32,421 nucleotides of DNA from Actinomycetes bacterium (GTDB lineage Bacteria; Actinomycetota; Acidimicrobiia; Acidimicrobiales; Palsa-688), in the NCBI GenBank assembly GCA_021819345.1, contig JAKARG010000001.1:1-32421 (forward strand), in the 5' to 3' direction. Under the pieces are notes generated by a model. It searched no databases. It was not told the DNA's origin and saw only the letters and a list, made by a program, of their open reading frames with translations. The position numbers were made by a program, and so were the translations under genes. Shown here one piece after another: positions 8,219 through 15,416 of the stretch (within the stretch, counting starts at the first letter, position 1; each line of letters opens with the position of its first letter).

Positions 8219-9807
8219 CCTCGGCCCCCTTTGCCTGGTCGCCGCGGGGCTGGCCGTCGGAGCGTGCCTTCGCCACGGGCGGTCCCGAGGTCTGGTGCTA
8301 CGCAGACCGCTTCTCCTACCTACCCGGAGAGTCGGTCGGGCTCCACCTGGCCTCGACGGCGCGAGAGTTCGAGGTGGAGATCACACGCGACGGTGCTCGG
8401 CCGGAGCGGGTCTGGTTCAAGAGATCGGTAACGGCTGAGGCCTTCGCGACCCCTGACGACGCCTACGCGGTCGGGTGTGGTTGGCCCGTCGGCCTGACCG
8501 TCGACATACCCGAGAGCTGGCCGTCGGGGTTCTACGTCGTCACCGTCCGGGCCGAGGGCACCGAACCGTGGGAGCGCGAGCACTTCTTCGTAGTCAGGGC
8601 ACCCGTCGAACGTCGCGCAGAGATGGCACTGGTGCTCACGACCAGCACGATGCTCGCCTACAACGACTGGGGTGGGGCGAACCACTACCGGGGCCTCGGA
8701 GACGACCCACGGGTCGAGGGCGCCTCTCCGCGAGTGTCGCTCATGCGTCCAGTGGCCAGGGGAATGATCCGCAAGCCTCCTGGGGCGCCGAGGGAGGCCA
8801 ACCCACTGTCCCTTCCGATGCACGCTCCTCCCCGCTATCCGGCGTACGAGTGGGCACGACTGTTCGGCTACAGCCGGCATCACGCTGATGCGTTCTGGGC
8901 CACCTACGAGCGTCCGTTCGCCATCTGGGCGGAAGGGGAACGATACCGCTTCGACATGCTCACCCAGCAGGACCTGCATGACGATCCGCACGCGCTCGAC
9001 GGATACAGCTGTGCGGTCGTCGTGGGTCATGACGAGTATTGGTCCTGGGAGATGCGCGATGTGGTGGACGCCTTCGTGGACGGCGGGGGGAACCTTTGCC
9101 GCCTCGGCGGTAACTTCTACTGGCAAGTCCGCTTCGAAGAGGGCGGGACCGTACAGTGTTGCTACCGCGCCCCGGCGCTGGATCCGCTGGCGGTCACTCA
9201 GCCGCGGCGTGCGACCACGGCGTGGGAGGCATTGTCGCTCGGGCGCCCCGGAGCGTCCACCATGGGACTGAACGGCATGGGGGGCACGTATGCTCGTTAC
9301 GGCTGCGCCGCGCCTCGAGCCTCAGGCGGCTTCACCGTCTACCGGGAACGGCACTGGGCGTTCGAGGGCACCGACCTTTATTACGGGGACGTCCTCGGTG
9401 GCCTGCCGACGCTCTTGGCCGGCTTCGAGATGGACGGAGTGGACTATACCTTCAGGAGAGGCTTACCGCTTCCCACCTTCGAAGACGGGGCGCCCGAGAG
9501 CCTGGAGATCCTTGCGATGACACCGGCTGTGCGGGGCGAGGAGGACCGCTTCGGTGGTAGCGTCCCTCTAGGCGGACCACTGGACGAAGGCGAGGAATAT
9601 CAACAGGCAATGGCAGCGGATATCCCCACCTGGGCCTCAGCGATGGCCTATCGTGGAGCAGGTATGATCGGGGTGTTCGAGCGAGGCGCAGGCACGGTCT
9701 TCAACGGAGGGTCGACCGAGTGGCCCCACGCTCTCGAAGTCGGGGACCCGTTCTGTACAGGAGTGGTTCGAAACGTGCTCGACCGATTCGGTGCGGAGAG
9801 AGCATGA
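8215..9807 (+). CDS. N,N-dimethylformamidase large-subunit-like amidohydrolase
   Basis: The 530-residue protein resembles the catalytic C-terminal region of the dimethylformamidase beta (large) subunit. The recognised block runs from a TQQDLH segment through VVVGHDEYWSWEMRD and a GGGNLCRLGGNFYW segment, with later conserved aromatic and glycine motifs. An N-terminal beta-rich domain (about residues 10-130) comes first. Characterised dimethylformamidase cleaves N-substituted formamides to amine and formate with an unusual iron site made of two tyrosines and one glutamate; the tyrosines at DEYW and NFYW are plausible ligands here but cannot be assigned by eye. The chain is clearly shorter than the roughly 760-residue characterised enzyme. 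The ATG at 8215 overlaps the cupin stop (ATGA); an upstream extension lies inside the cupin gene. No signal peptide is seen. The natural substrate is probably an amide delivered by the adjacent importer rather than dimethylformamide. Confidence 0.85.
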   Translation: MTSAPFAWSPRGWPSERAFATGGPEVWCYADRFSYLPGESVGLHLASTAREFEVEITRDGARPERVWFKRSVTAEAFATPDDAYAVGCGWPVGLTVDIPESWPSGFYVVTVRAEGTEPWEREHFFVVRAPVERRAEMALVLTTSTMLAYNDWGGANHYRGLGDDPRVEGASPRVSLMRPVARGMIRKPPGAPREANPLSLPMHAPPRYPAYEWARLFGYSRHHADAFWATYERPFAIWAEGERYRFDMLTQQDLHDDPHALDGYSCAVVVGHDEYWSWEMRDVVDAFVDGGGNLCRLGGNFYWQVRFEEGGTVQCCYRAPALDPLAVTQPRRATTAWEALSLGRPGASTMGLNGMGGTYARYGCAAPRASGGFTVYRERHWAFEGTDLYYGDVLGGLPTLLAGFEMDGVDYTFRRGLPLPTFEDGAPESLEILAMTPAVRGEEDRFGGSVPLGGPLDEGEEYQQAMAADIPTWASAMAYRGAGMIGVFERGAGTVFNGGSTEWPHALEVGDPFCTGVVRNVLDRFGAERA

Positions 9808-9899
9808 CGATGCGAGGCGTGATGCCCCGGCCCATGGCGGTGGAACCTCTTCAGTGCCTACCAGCTTATCGCCAGCGTTCTGTGGGTGGGCTCTCGTGA
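9804..9899 (+). CDS. Possible 31-codon coupling ORF
   Basis: An ATG at 9804 overlaps the dimethylformamidase-like stop (ATGA, 9804-9807). The frame runs 31 codons to a TGA at 9897-9899, which in turn overlaps the GTG start of the ureohydrolase (GTGA, 9896-9899). It begins MTMRGVMPRP and resembles no known protein. It may serve only to pass ribosomes across the 88-base gap between the two enzyme genes. A chance frame in GC-rich DNA is also possible. Confidence 0.3.
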   Translation: MTMRGVMPRPMAVEPLQCLPAYRQRSVGGLS

Positions 9900-10960
9900 C
9901 GAACGATGATGGGCCCGTGGCGGCGAGACAGCCGGTTGGACCGCCGGACGGTCGGTCGATACCTCGGTATGCGGGGCCAGATACGTTTGCGCGGCTCCCG
10001 ACCCTCGAGTCCGTTGGCAGCGCGGTGGTTGCAATTGTTGGCGTTCCGTTCGATGGGGGCGTGTCGTATCGTCCTGGTGCCCGGTTCGGTCCGCAAGCAG
10101 TTCGCGCTGGGTCGAAGTTGCTTCGCCCGTATCATCCGGCCCTGCAGGTCCAGCCGTGGCTGACGCTCCAGGTGGCGGATGCCGGGGACCTCGCAGTGAA
10201 CCCCTTCTCGATAGACGACGCGATTGCCGCCATCGAAGCCGGTGCTGACGAGGTGCTCGCCCGAGCCGACCACATGATCGCGGTCGGAGGGGACCACACC
10301 ATCGCACTACCGCTGCTCCGGGCGACCGCACGTCGACATGGCCCGCTTGCGCTGGTACATTTCGACGCCCATCTGGACACATGGGACACGTATTTCGATG
10401 CTCCTTACACCCATGGGACGCCGTTCCGGCGAGCAGTGGAGGAGGGAGTGCTCGATCTCGACTGCTCAGCGCATGTGGGGATCCGAGGTCCGCTGTACGC
10501 GCCTGATGATCTTCTGGAGGATCATGGGCTCGGCTTCGCGACGATCACGACGGGGGACGTCGCCGAGCTCGGTGTCGCAGTCGCCGTTGGTCGGATAAAG
10601 GCCCGTGTCGGCGACCGGCCCGTCTACGTCAGTATCGACATCGACGTGCTGGACCCAGCACACGCGCCTGGAACTGGTACGCCCGAGCCGGGTGGGCTTA
10701 CCAGCCGCGAGCTGATGGCGATCATCCGGGGACTCGAGGGGTTGAGGCTCGTCGGGGCGGACGTCGTCGAGGTCGCACCCTCTTACGATCACGCCGAGCT
10801 GACTTCCTTGGCAGCTGCGAACCTGGTGTACGACCTGCTTGGCCTGTTCACGCTGGGTAGCGGTCGTGAGGCAGGGTCGGTGACGGCGGCTCGCCCGGAC
10901 GGAGCTGACGACGGCGTCGCGGTGCGGGGTGCGGGAGGGGGTCACGCGTCGCCGGAGTGA
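9896..10960 (+). CDS. Agmatinase-family ureohydrolase (amidinohydrolase)
   Basis: The 354-residue protein is a manganese-dependent ureohydrolase. It carries all metal-binding motifs: GGDHT (His134), FDAHLD (Asp157, His159, Asp161) and SIDIDVLDP (Asp248, Asp250), plus the EVAPSYDHAE motif near the C-terminus. Members hydrolyse guanidino compounds (agmatine, guanidinobutyrate, guanidinopropionate, even guanidine) to urea and an amine. The N-terminus PRYAGPDTFARLP is typical of actinobacterial members, which supports the GTG at 9896. An upstream in-frame extension lacks similarity. The C-terminus is longer than usual, with a Gly/Ala-rich tail. It is the last gene of the plus-strand operon. Together with the transporter and amidase it suggests that the imported compound carries, or is converted to, a guanidino group. 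Exact specificity is not readable. Confidence 0.92.
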   Translation: MTNDDGPVAARQPVGPPDGRSIPRYAGPDTFARLPTLESVGSAVVAIVGVPFDGGVSYRPGARFGPQAVRAGSKLLRPYHPALQVQPWLTLQVADAGDLAVNPFSIDDAIAAIEAGADEVLARADHMIAVGGDHTIALPLLRATARRHGPLALVHFDAHLDTWDTYFDAPYTHGTPFRRAVEEGVLDLDCSAHVGIRGPLYAPDDLLEDHGLGFATITTGDVAELGVAVAVGRIKARVGDRPVYVSIDIDVLDPAHAPGTGTPEPGGLTSRELMAIIRGLEGLRLVGADVVEVAPSYDHAELTSLAAANLVYDLLGLFTLGSGREAGSVTAARPDGADDGVAVRGAGGGHASPE

Positions 10961-11004
10961 TGGACGAAGGGGTTGCGGGGAGCCGTTGGCCGATCCAACC
11001 CGGG

Positions 11005-11023
11005 CCCGGCGCTGCTGGCCGGG
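11005..11023 (+). terminator. Weak hairpin after the ureohydrolase gene
   Basis: CCCGGC at 11005-11010 pairs with GCCGGG at 11018-11023 around a 7-base loop, 44 bases after the ureohydrolase stop. There is no T-run. The rest of 10961-11157 shows no gene. Confidence 0.25.
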
Positions 11024-11157
11024 ACGGGGGAGCACGGCTTCGAGTCGATGTGGTTGAGCTGAGCCGGGCGGTCGGATCTCGCTAGGCGCCCCGGGGGCTC
11101 GATGTCGGCCGAGGCGGGTCGCTCCTGCGGCGCCGCCCGGGACGCGAGAATGCCGGG

Positions 11158-11697
11158 GTGCAGCGGGTTGCGGTGGTCGGCTCCGGCGGCGCCGGGAAGT
11201 CGACCTTCTCCGAGGCACTGGGGAGGCTGACCGGTCTTCCGGTGGTCCACCTGGACCGTCACTACTGGCAGCCGGGATGGGCCGCTCTGCCCCGGGAGGA
11301 ATGGAGGGACGAGCAAGCGAGGCTGCTCGCCGGTGGGCGTTGGATCGCGGACGGCAACTACTCGAGCACGCTCGATCTACGCCTGGAGCGGGCCGACACC
11401 GTGATCGTGCTGGCCCTGCCCCGATGGCTCTGTATGGTCCGGGTCCTCGGCCGGTGGTGGCACAACGGTGGGCGGGCGGTGCAGGCCGAGGGTTGCCCCG
11501 AGCGGCTCGACCCTGCGTTCCTGCGCTGGGTGTGGAGCTACCCGGTCGAGGGTCGGGCACGCCTCGACGCCGAGCTGGGCCGCCACGCCGGGAGGCTCCG
11601 GGTGGTGGAGCTCGCCACGCCGAAGGAGGTACGGCTGTTCCTGGCAGCGGTCGATCCGAAGGCTGCAGCCGGGCCCCCGCCCGCGGATATCCCCTGA
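11158..11697 (+). CDS. P-loop NTPase, adenylate kinase/FlaR (topology modulation)-like
   Basis: The 179-residue cytoplasmic protein has an N-terminal Walker A GSGGAGKS (residues 8-15) after the beta strand VAVV. It continues with HLDRHYWQPGW, ADGNYSSTLDLRL, and a strand-plus-helix block around DTVIVLALPRWLCMVRVL. This arrangement is typical of the small adenylate kinase-like proteins annotated as DNA topology modulation protein FlaR. Their actual role is poorly defined; nucleotide or nucleoside phosphorylation is possible. The start is a GTG at 11158, and no convincing Shine-Dalgarno sequence is seen. It converges with the frameshifted membrane-protein gene, leaving 28 bases between stops. 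Nothing links it functionally to the upstream operon. Confidence 0.85.
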   Translation: MQRVAVVGSGGAGKSTFSEALGRLTGLPVVHLDRHYWQPGWAALPREEWRDEQARLLAGGRWIADGNYSSTLDLRLERADTVIVLALPRWLCMVRVLGRWWHNGGRAVQAEGCPERLDPAFLRWVWSYPVEGRARLDAELGRHAGRLRVVELATPKEVRLFLAAVDPKAAAGPPPADIP

Positions 11698-11725
11698 GCC
11701 GCGGTAGGCGTCGTGCCGGCGGCGC

Positions 11726-12492
11726 TCATCTCGGTCTGTTCCGGAGCGCTCCGGCGTGCTGGTCCAGGGAGCTGAGCCGTGGGTGGGCCGCACGCTCGAT
11801 GCTGGCGGCGGCGAGGGCAACTACCAGGGCGGCGAGCAGTGCGGCGCTGACCACCTCGGTGCTCTGCCGAGGCGCATGCGCTATGGACACGATGAGCCAG
11901 GGGACGCTCCAGACGACGAGGGTGGCGGCGAGCCGGTGGGGGTGGAGGGTCGCGCAGGCCGCAGCGACCGTCACTGCGGCAACGCCGGCGGCTGGTGCCC
12001 AGGCGGCGAGGACGGCGGTCGATCCCTGGTAGAACGCCGCCCGGGTCAGCTCCCAGCTCGGGGAGGGGCCGGAGGCGGAGGCGGCCGCAGTGGCGACGAG
12101 CAGGACGACGGTCGCCAGGTAGGCAAACGGTCCGATGGTGAGGAAGGGGCCGAAGTGGGCGCCGACGACCCCGGCGCCGGGAGGGACGGGCCCGAGCTTG
12201 CCGAGGCCGAGCTCCCCGAGGCAGAGCACCACGAGGGAGGCGACCGCGGCAGAGGCGAGCGCAGGGGACGCCGCTGCCGCCAGGAGACCCCCGAGCAGTC
12301 CGTCGGCGTCGAGGCCGACCCGGAGCGCCAGGCCGTGGGCGACCAGGCTGGCGGCCTCGCCACGATCGGGACGGCGCTGGCCAGGGCGGGCGGCCTCGAG
12401 CAGGGTGGCGAGCATCTCCTCCCGCGGGCCTGGCGGTACGAGCGGGGGTAGGTGAGCAGGAGGCGCCGGTAGGCGCTGGCCAGGTCGCTCAC
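11726..12492 (-). pseudogene. Membrane protein partner of PadR regulator, frameshifted near its start
   Basis: A GTG at 12492 overlaps the PadR stop (GTGA). The frame begins SDLASAYRRLLLTYPRSYR, the usual beginning of PadR-linked membrane proteins. After about 22 codons it becomes nonsensical, while another frame continues with EEMLATLLEAARPGQRR and several hydrophobic helices to the stop at 11726. Joining the two needs one extra base in the C/G run near 12421-12425. The remainder has about five predicted membrane segments and no recognised catalytic domain. Either the gene is inactivated or the base was lost in sequencing. In this arrangement the membrane protein is normally co-expressed with, and controlled by, PadR. 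Confidence 0.7.
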
Positions 12493-12827
12493 TGCGGAGC
12501 TCCTGCCAGCCCGAGGCGCCCGAGGGCCACTGCGGAGATCCGGGCTCTCGCCCGCGCCTCGGCTTCGAGCGCCCGGCGTCCCTCGGTGGTGAGGGCGTAG
12601 TAGCGGCGCAGCCGCCCATCGACCACCTCCTCGCCCGCGGTGGCTACCAGGCCTTCGCCCGCCAGGCGGTCCAGCGCGGCGTAGAGGGTCCCGGCCCGCA
12701 GCCGTAGCCGGCCCTCCGAGAGCCGCTCCACCTCCCCGGTGATCCCGTAGCCGTGCAGGCGACCGGCCCCCGCCAGAGCGGTCAGGACCAGCCACGTCGG
12801 CTCGCGCATCTCCTTCACATTCCGCAT
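12489..12827 (-). CDS. PadR-family transcriptional regulator
   Basis: The 112-residue protein is a short PadR winged-helix regulator. It shows the family N-terminus REPTWLVLTALA, the LHGYGI motif, the recognition-helix and wing stretch with LRAGTLYAALDRL and EGLVA, and RRYYALTTEGRRALE. The ATG at 12827 has GGGAGG nine bases upstream; an in-frame ATG at 12809 matches the common family start but lacks suitable spacing. Its stop overlaps the start of the frameshifted membrane gene, so the two form an operon. PadR proteins usually repress their own operon; a possible binding region is the AT-rich repeat at 12928-12950. Confidence 0.92.
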   Translation of the reverse strand: MRNVKEMREPTWLVLTALAGAGRLHGYGITGEVERLSEGRLRLRAGTLYAALDRLAGEGLVATAGEEVVDGRLRRYYALTTEGRRALEAEARARARISAVALGRLGLAGAPQ

Positions 12828-12875
12828 CTCCTCACGCCTCCCGGCTTCCTCGCGGCCCGGACCTGCTCCAGTTCC

Positions 12876-12923
12876 TCGACTGCATCCACGTCGTCGACTG
12901 CATTCGCGTCGTCGACTGCCTCA
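12876..12923. repeat. 18-bp tandem repeat, about 2.6 copies
   Basis: TCGACTGCATCCACGTCG (12876-12893) is followed by TCGACTGCATTCGCGTCG (12894-12911) and a partial TCGACTGCCTCACGG from 12912. It lies upstream of padR and is not part of a supported gene. Confidence 0.75.
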
Positions 12924-12927
12924 CGGC

Positions 12928-12950
12928 TATCAGCATATACCGGATATCAG
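12928..12950. promoter_or_regulatory. AT-rich patch with repeated TATCAG, possible regulator site
   Basis: TATCAG occurs at 12928-12933 and 12945-12950, 17 bases apart, in an AT-rich island (CATATACCGGA between them) within GC-rich DNA about 100 bases upstream of padR. On the minus strand the patch also offers TATGCT-like -10 sequences. A PadR operator or a promoter is plausible but unproven. Confidence 0.3.
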
Positions 12951-13187
12951 ACTATTGGGACGGCGACGGTCCGCTCGGCGCCGTGATCGGGAGTCGCTGG
13001 CTGCGCTCTTCGGCGCCCCTGGTTCGTGCGGTCGACAGCTAGCGGCTCGGTCCGAGGGGAGCCGACCGATCGCCGGGAAACCTGCTTGCCAGACCGATGT
13101 ACACCGGGATAGCATGAGCACACCTGGCTTGGCGACTCGACGAGGGCCGGCGAGAGCCGGGTGGTATGCGACGCGAGGAGCGCAGCC

Positions 13188-13976
13188 ATGAGCGATGTCG
13201 AGCAGGTCGAGCGGTTGATCGAGGTGCTCCGGACCGACGACGCCCTTCGAGCCCGGGTGGAGCGCGCCCTGCTCTCCGAGCGGCTCCTGGCGCTGCCGGC
13301 GCAGGTCGCCGAGCTCGCCACCACGGTTGCCGGCCTGGTCGAGATCACGACCCGCCAGGGGGAGCGCCTCGACCGCATCGAGGAACGTCTGGCCATCCTG
13401 GCCGATCGCCTGGACCAGCTCACCGAGCGCGTGGACCAGCTCACCGAGCGCGTAGACCAGCTGACCCAGCGGGTGGACCGGCTGACCGAGCGCGTGGACG
13501 CGCTCGTCGAGGTCACAGCGCGCCAAGGCGAGCGGATGTCGCGGATGGACCTCGACCTCGGCCGGCTGAAGGGCTTCCACCTGGAGCACAAGTTCGCCCA
13601 CAACCCCGGAGCGTGGGTGCACCAGCTGGCCCGCCGGGCACGCATCGTGACCCTCGACGAGCTGCTCGACGACGCCGGCGTCGCCGACGTGCTCTCCGAC
13701 GAGGACTACGCCCTGCTCGTGCGGGCCGACTCCTACGTGCGGGGACGCGCTCCGGGGACCGGGGAGCAGGTGACCCTCGTGGTCGAGGTGACCTGGAAGC
13801 CCCACAGCGGAGACGTCGAGCGCCAGGCTGCCCGCCTCGGGGTGCTCTCCCGGCACGTCGGCCCGGTTGCAGCCGTGGTGGTCGCAGTGGAGCCACCGAT
13901 CGAATCGGTGCGGGGCGCGTTCGAGGACGCCGGGATCGTGCTCGTGGTCGACGAGGCAGAGCGTTGGGCGGCCTGA
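13188..13976 (+). CDS. Coiled-coil protein with nuclease-like C-terminal domain
   Basis: The 262-residue cytoplasmic protein starts at an ATG preceded by GAGGAG. Residues 1-45 form a helical head containing TDDALRARVERALL and LLALPAQVAEL. Residues about 45-120 form a coiled coil with four consecutive heptads of the type LTERVDQ. The C-terminal domain (about 130-262) has an alpha/beta pattern with ALLVRADSY (Asp181) and LVVEVTWK (Glu200), which resembles a PD-(D/E)XK fold with the lysine position altered. The same head plus coiled coil plus nuclease-like plan occurs in the protein at 27359-28072, so the two are distant paralogues. The closest described group I can name is the DUF3782-type coiled-coil nuclease-like proteins. 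The function is unknown; the catalytic motif is not canonical. Confidence 0.75.
   Translation: MSDVEQVERLIEVLRTDDALRARVERALLSERLLALPAQVAELATTVAGLVEITTRQGERLDRIEERLAILADRLDQLTERVDQLTERVDQLTQRVDRLTERVDALVEVTARQGERMSRMDLDLGRLKGFHLEHKFAHNPGAWVHQLARRARIVTLDELLDDAGVADVLSDEDYALLVRADSYVRGRAPGTGEQVTLVVEVTWKPHSGDVERQAARLGVLSRHVGPVAAVVVAVEPPIESVRGAFEDAGIVLVVDEAERWAA
13413..13496 (+). repeat. Four 21-bp coding repeats (coiled-coil heptads)
   Basis: Four consecutive 21-bp units starting GACC(A/G)GCT encode heptads D-Q/R-LT-E/Q-RV. The first two units differ by a single base, indicating recent duplication. Confidence 0.85.
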
Positions 13977-14075
13977 GGCTCGGCCAGAGGTAGAGGTTCG
14001 CCACGGGCCCGGCTGGAGCGGGAAGGTGGTTGGGTCCGAGCCAGGAGAGGTCGGCGAGTGGTGCTGGCCTCCGGG

Positions 14076-14111
14076 CAGGCCGCCGGCGCTGCCCCTATGG
14101 CGCCGGGCCTG
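14076..14111. terminator. Strong hairpin between convergent genes, probable bidirectional terminator
   Basis: CAGGCC-GC-CGGCGC (14076-14089) pairs with GCGCCGGGCCTG (14100-14111), giving 12 base pairs with a two-base bulge and a 10-base loop. It lies between the convergent coiled-coil gene (stop 13976) and the metallo-hydrolase gene (stop 14155). A second small hairpin (GGGGGAA/TTCCCCC, 14139-14155) lies next to the latter stop. Neither has a T-run. Confidence 0.5.
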
Positions 14112-14154
14112 TGGTCACGGAGGGCTCGAGCCTCCTCGGGGGGAACCTTTCCCC

Positions 14155-15249
14155 CTATTCCTCGATGCCCACCGCGGGCCCTGGTGGCGCACCGAGCTCG
14201 AGGCGGGTCCCGACGGAGTTGGGGACGAAGGCCTCGCCGAAGCGGGCACCGATAGCGTGTTGGGCTCGCCACCCGGTGCAGTGCGCCGGCACGACGACCT
14301 CGGGCTCCAGGGCGGCGAGGTCGTCGAGGACCCGGGGGATGAGCGGCTCGAAGATCGGACCGTTCAGGTGGAACCCTCCGAGCAGCGCGTGCAGCGGCCG
14401 GTCCCCGGTCAATCGGGTGGCGTAGCGGCAGATGTTGACCACGCCGGCATGGCCGCAGCCGGTGATCACGAGCAGCCCCTTACCGGCGACGTCGACCACC
14501 AGGGCTTGGTCGTCGCGCACCAGGGGGTCGGACTGCCAGCGACCGTCGAGCCACGCCTGCTGGGTGGGGAAGCCGGGCTCGTAGCCACTCGTGCGGGGCA
14601 CCTCGCCGGTGACGAGCAGGGAGCGCTCGAACAGATAGCTCGGCTCGGGCTCCTCGACCACCTCGAAGCCGGCGTCGGTGAGGGCCCGTTTGCTCGGGGT
14701 GGGCAGCTCCAACAGGTCCCTGCCGGGTATCGGGACCCGCCGCCGGCGCCAGGCGTCGGGATGTAGCAGCACGGGGAGGTTGGTCCGCCCGAGCCGGCGG
14801 GCCAGGCCGTCGAGGCCGGTGGTGTGGTCGAAGTGACCGTGGCTGCAGACGATCGCCTCGAGCTCGGCCGGGTCGATCTCCAAGCGGTCCATGTTGGCGA
14901 CCACGCCGTCGGGGCTCACCCCGGTGTCGAACAGGACGTGATGTCGCGCGCCGCCCTTGGCGAGGGTGACGAGCACCGAGAAGCCGTGCTCGGCGACGAG
15001 GGTGTCCAGGCCCTCGCCCGATCCCATGGTGGCGCAGCGCCGTGGCCGCCCGAGCGGCGGGGTGCGCCGGGCGGGACCACGATCGGGCATGAACACGTCG
15101 GTGAGGTTGTCCATCAGGCAGGTCACCGTGACCGAGTCGACCGGCTCGAGCTCGAAGCGGACCGGGGGGTCGAGGTCCTCGATCAGCTTCGGGTCGAGGG
15201 GCGGGGGCCCGGGGACGTGGCCCGAGCAGTGGCCGGCGTCGTCGCACAT
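14155..15249 (-). CDS. Metallo-beta-lactamase-fold hydrolase (COG1237-like)
   Basis: The 364-residue cytoplasmic protein has the metallo-beta-lactamase fold of the COG1237 type. It has an early DNLTDVF stretch, LFDTGVSPDGV, the metal motif SHGHFDH (His137, His139, Asp141, His142), ITGCGHAGVVN, a GGFHL segment, and PAHCTGW near the C-terminus. Archaeal relatives include enzymes of methanopterin-type cofactor synthesis, but most bacterial members have no assigned reaction. The ATG at 15249 is preceded by AGAGGTGGG; the frame extends further upstream without similarity and was cut. The first residues are rich in Cys, His and Pro. It is divergent from the BNR-repeat gene at 15417. The substrate is unknown. 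Confidence 0.85.
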   Translation of the reverse strand: MCDDAGHCSGHVPGPPPLDPKLIEDLDPPVRFELEPVDSVTVTCLMDNLTDVFMPDRGPARRTPPLGRPRRCATMGSGEGLDTLVAEHGFSVLVTLAKGGARHHVLFDTGVSPDGVVANMDRLEIDPAELEAIVCSHGHFDHTTGLDGLARRLGRTNLPVLLHPDAWRRRRVPIPGRDLLELPTPSKRALTDAGFEVVEEPEPSYLFERSLLVTGEVPRTSGYEPGFPTQQAWLDGRWQSDPLVRDDQALVVDVAGKGLLVITGCGHAGVVNICRYATRLTGDRPLHALLGGFHLNGPIFEPLIPRVLDDLAALEPEVVVPAHCTGWRAQHAIGARFGEAFVPNSVGTRLELGAPPGPAVGIEE

Positions 15250-15416
15250 GCCCACCTCTGTTAGCAGATCCAGGGCTCCTCGCTCGGACCGGGCTCCGGC
15301 TGGCCCGCCCACGGCCTCGGGGCAGGCTCGGGGCGGCCTCGGGGAGGGGAGCCATCCAGCCATCGGAGCGGGCTCGGGTAGGGCTGCGCTCTCGACATCG
15401 CGGATATGTTCCGTGA

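Larger units (their letters stand above)
12828..13187. other. 360-base intergenic region between padR and the coiled-coil gene
   Basis: No coding gene is supported here. The region holds an 18-bp tandem repeat, an AT-rich patch with a repeated TATCAG, and presumably the divergent promoters of the PadR operon and the plus-strand coiled-coil gene. Confidence 0.6.
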
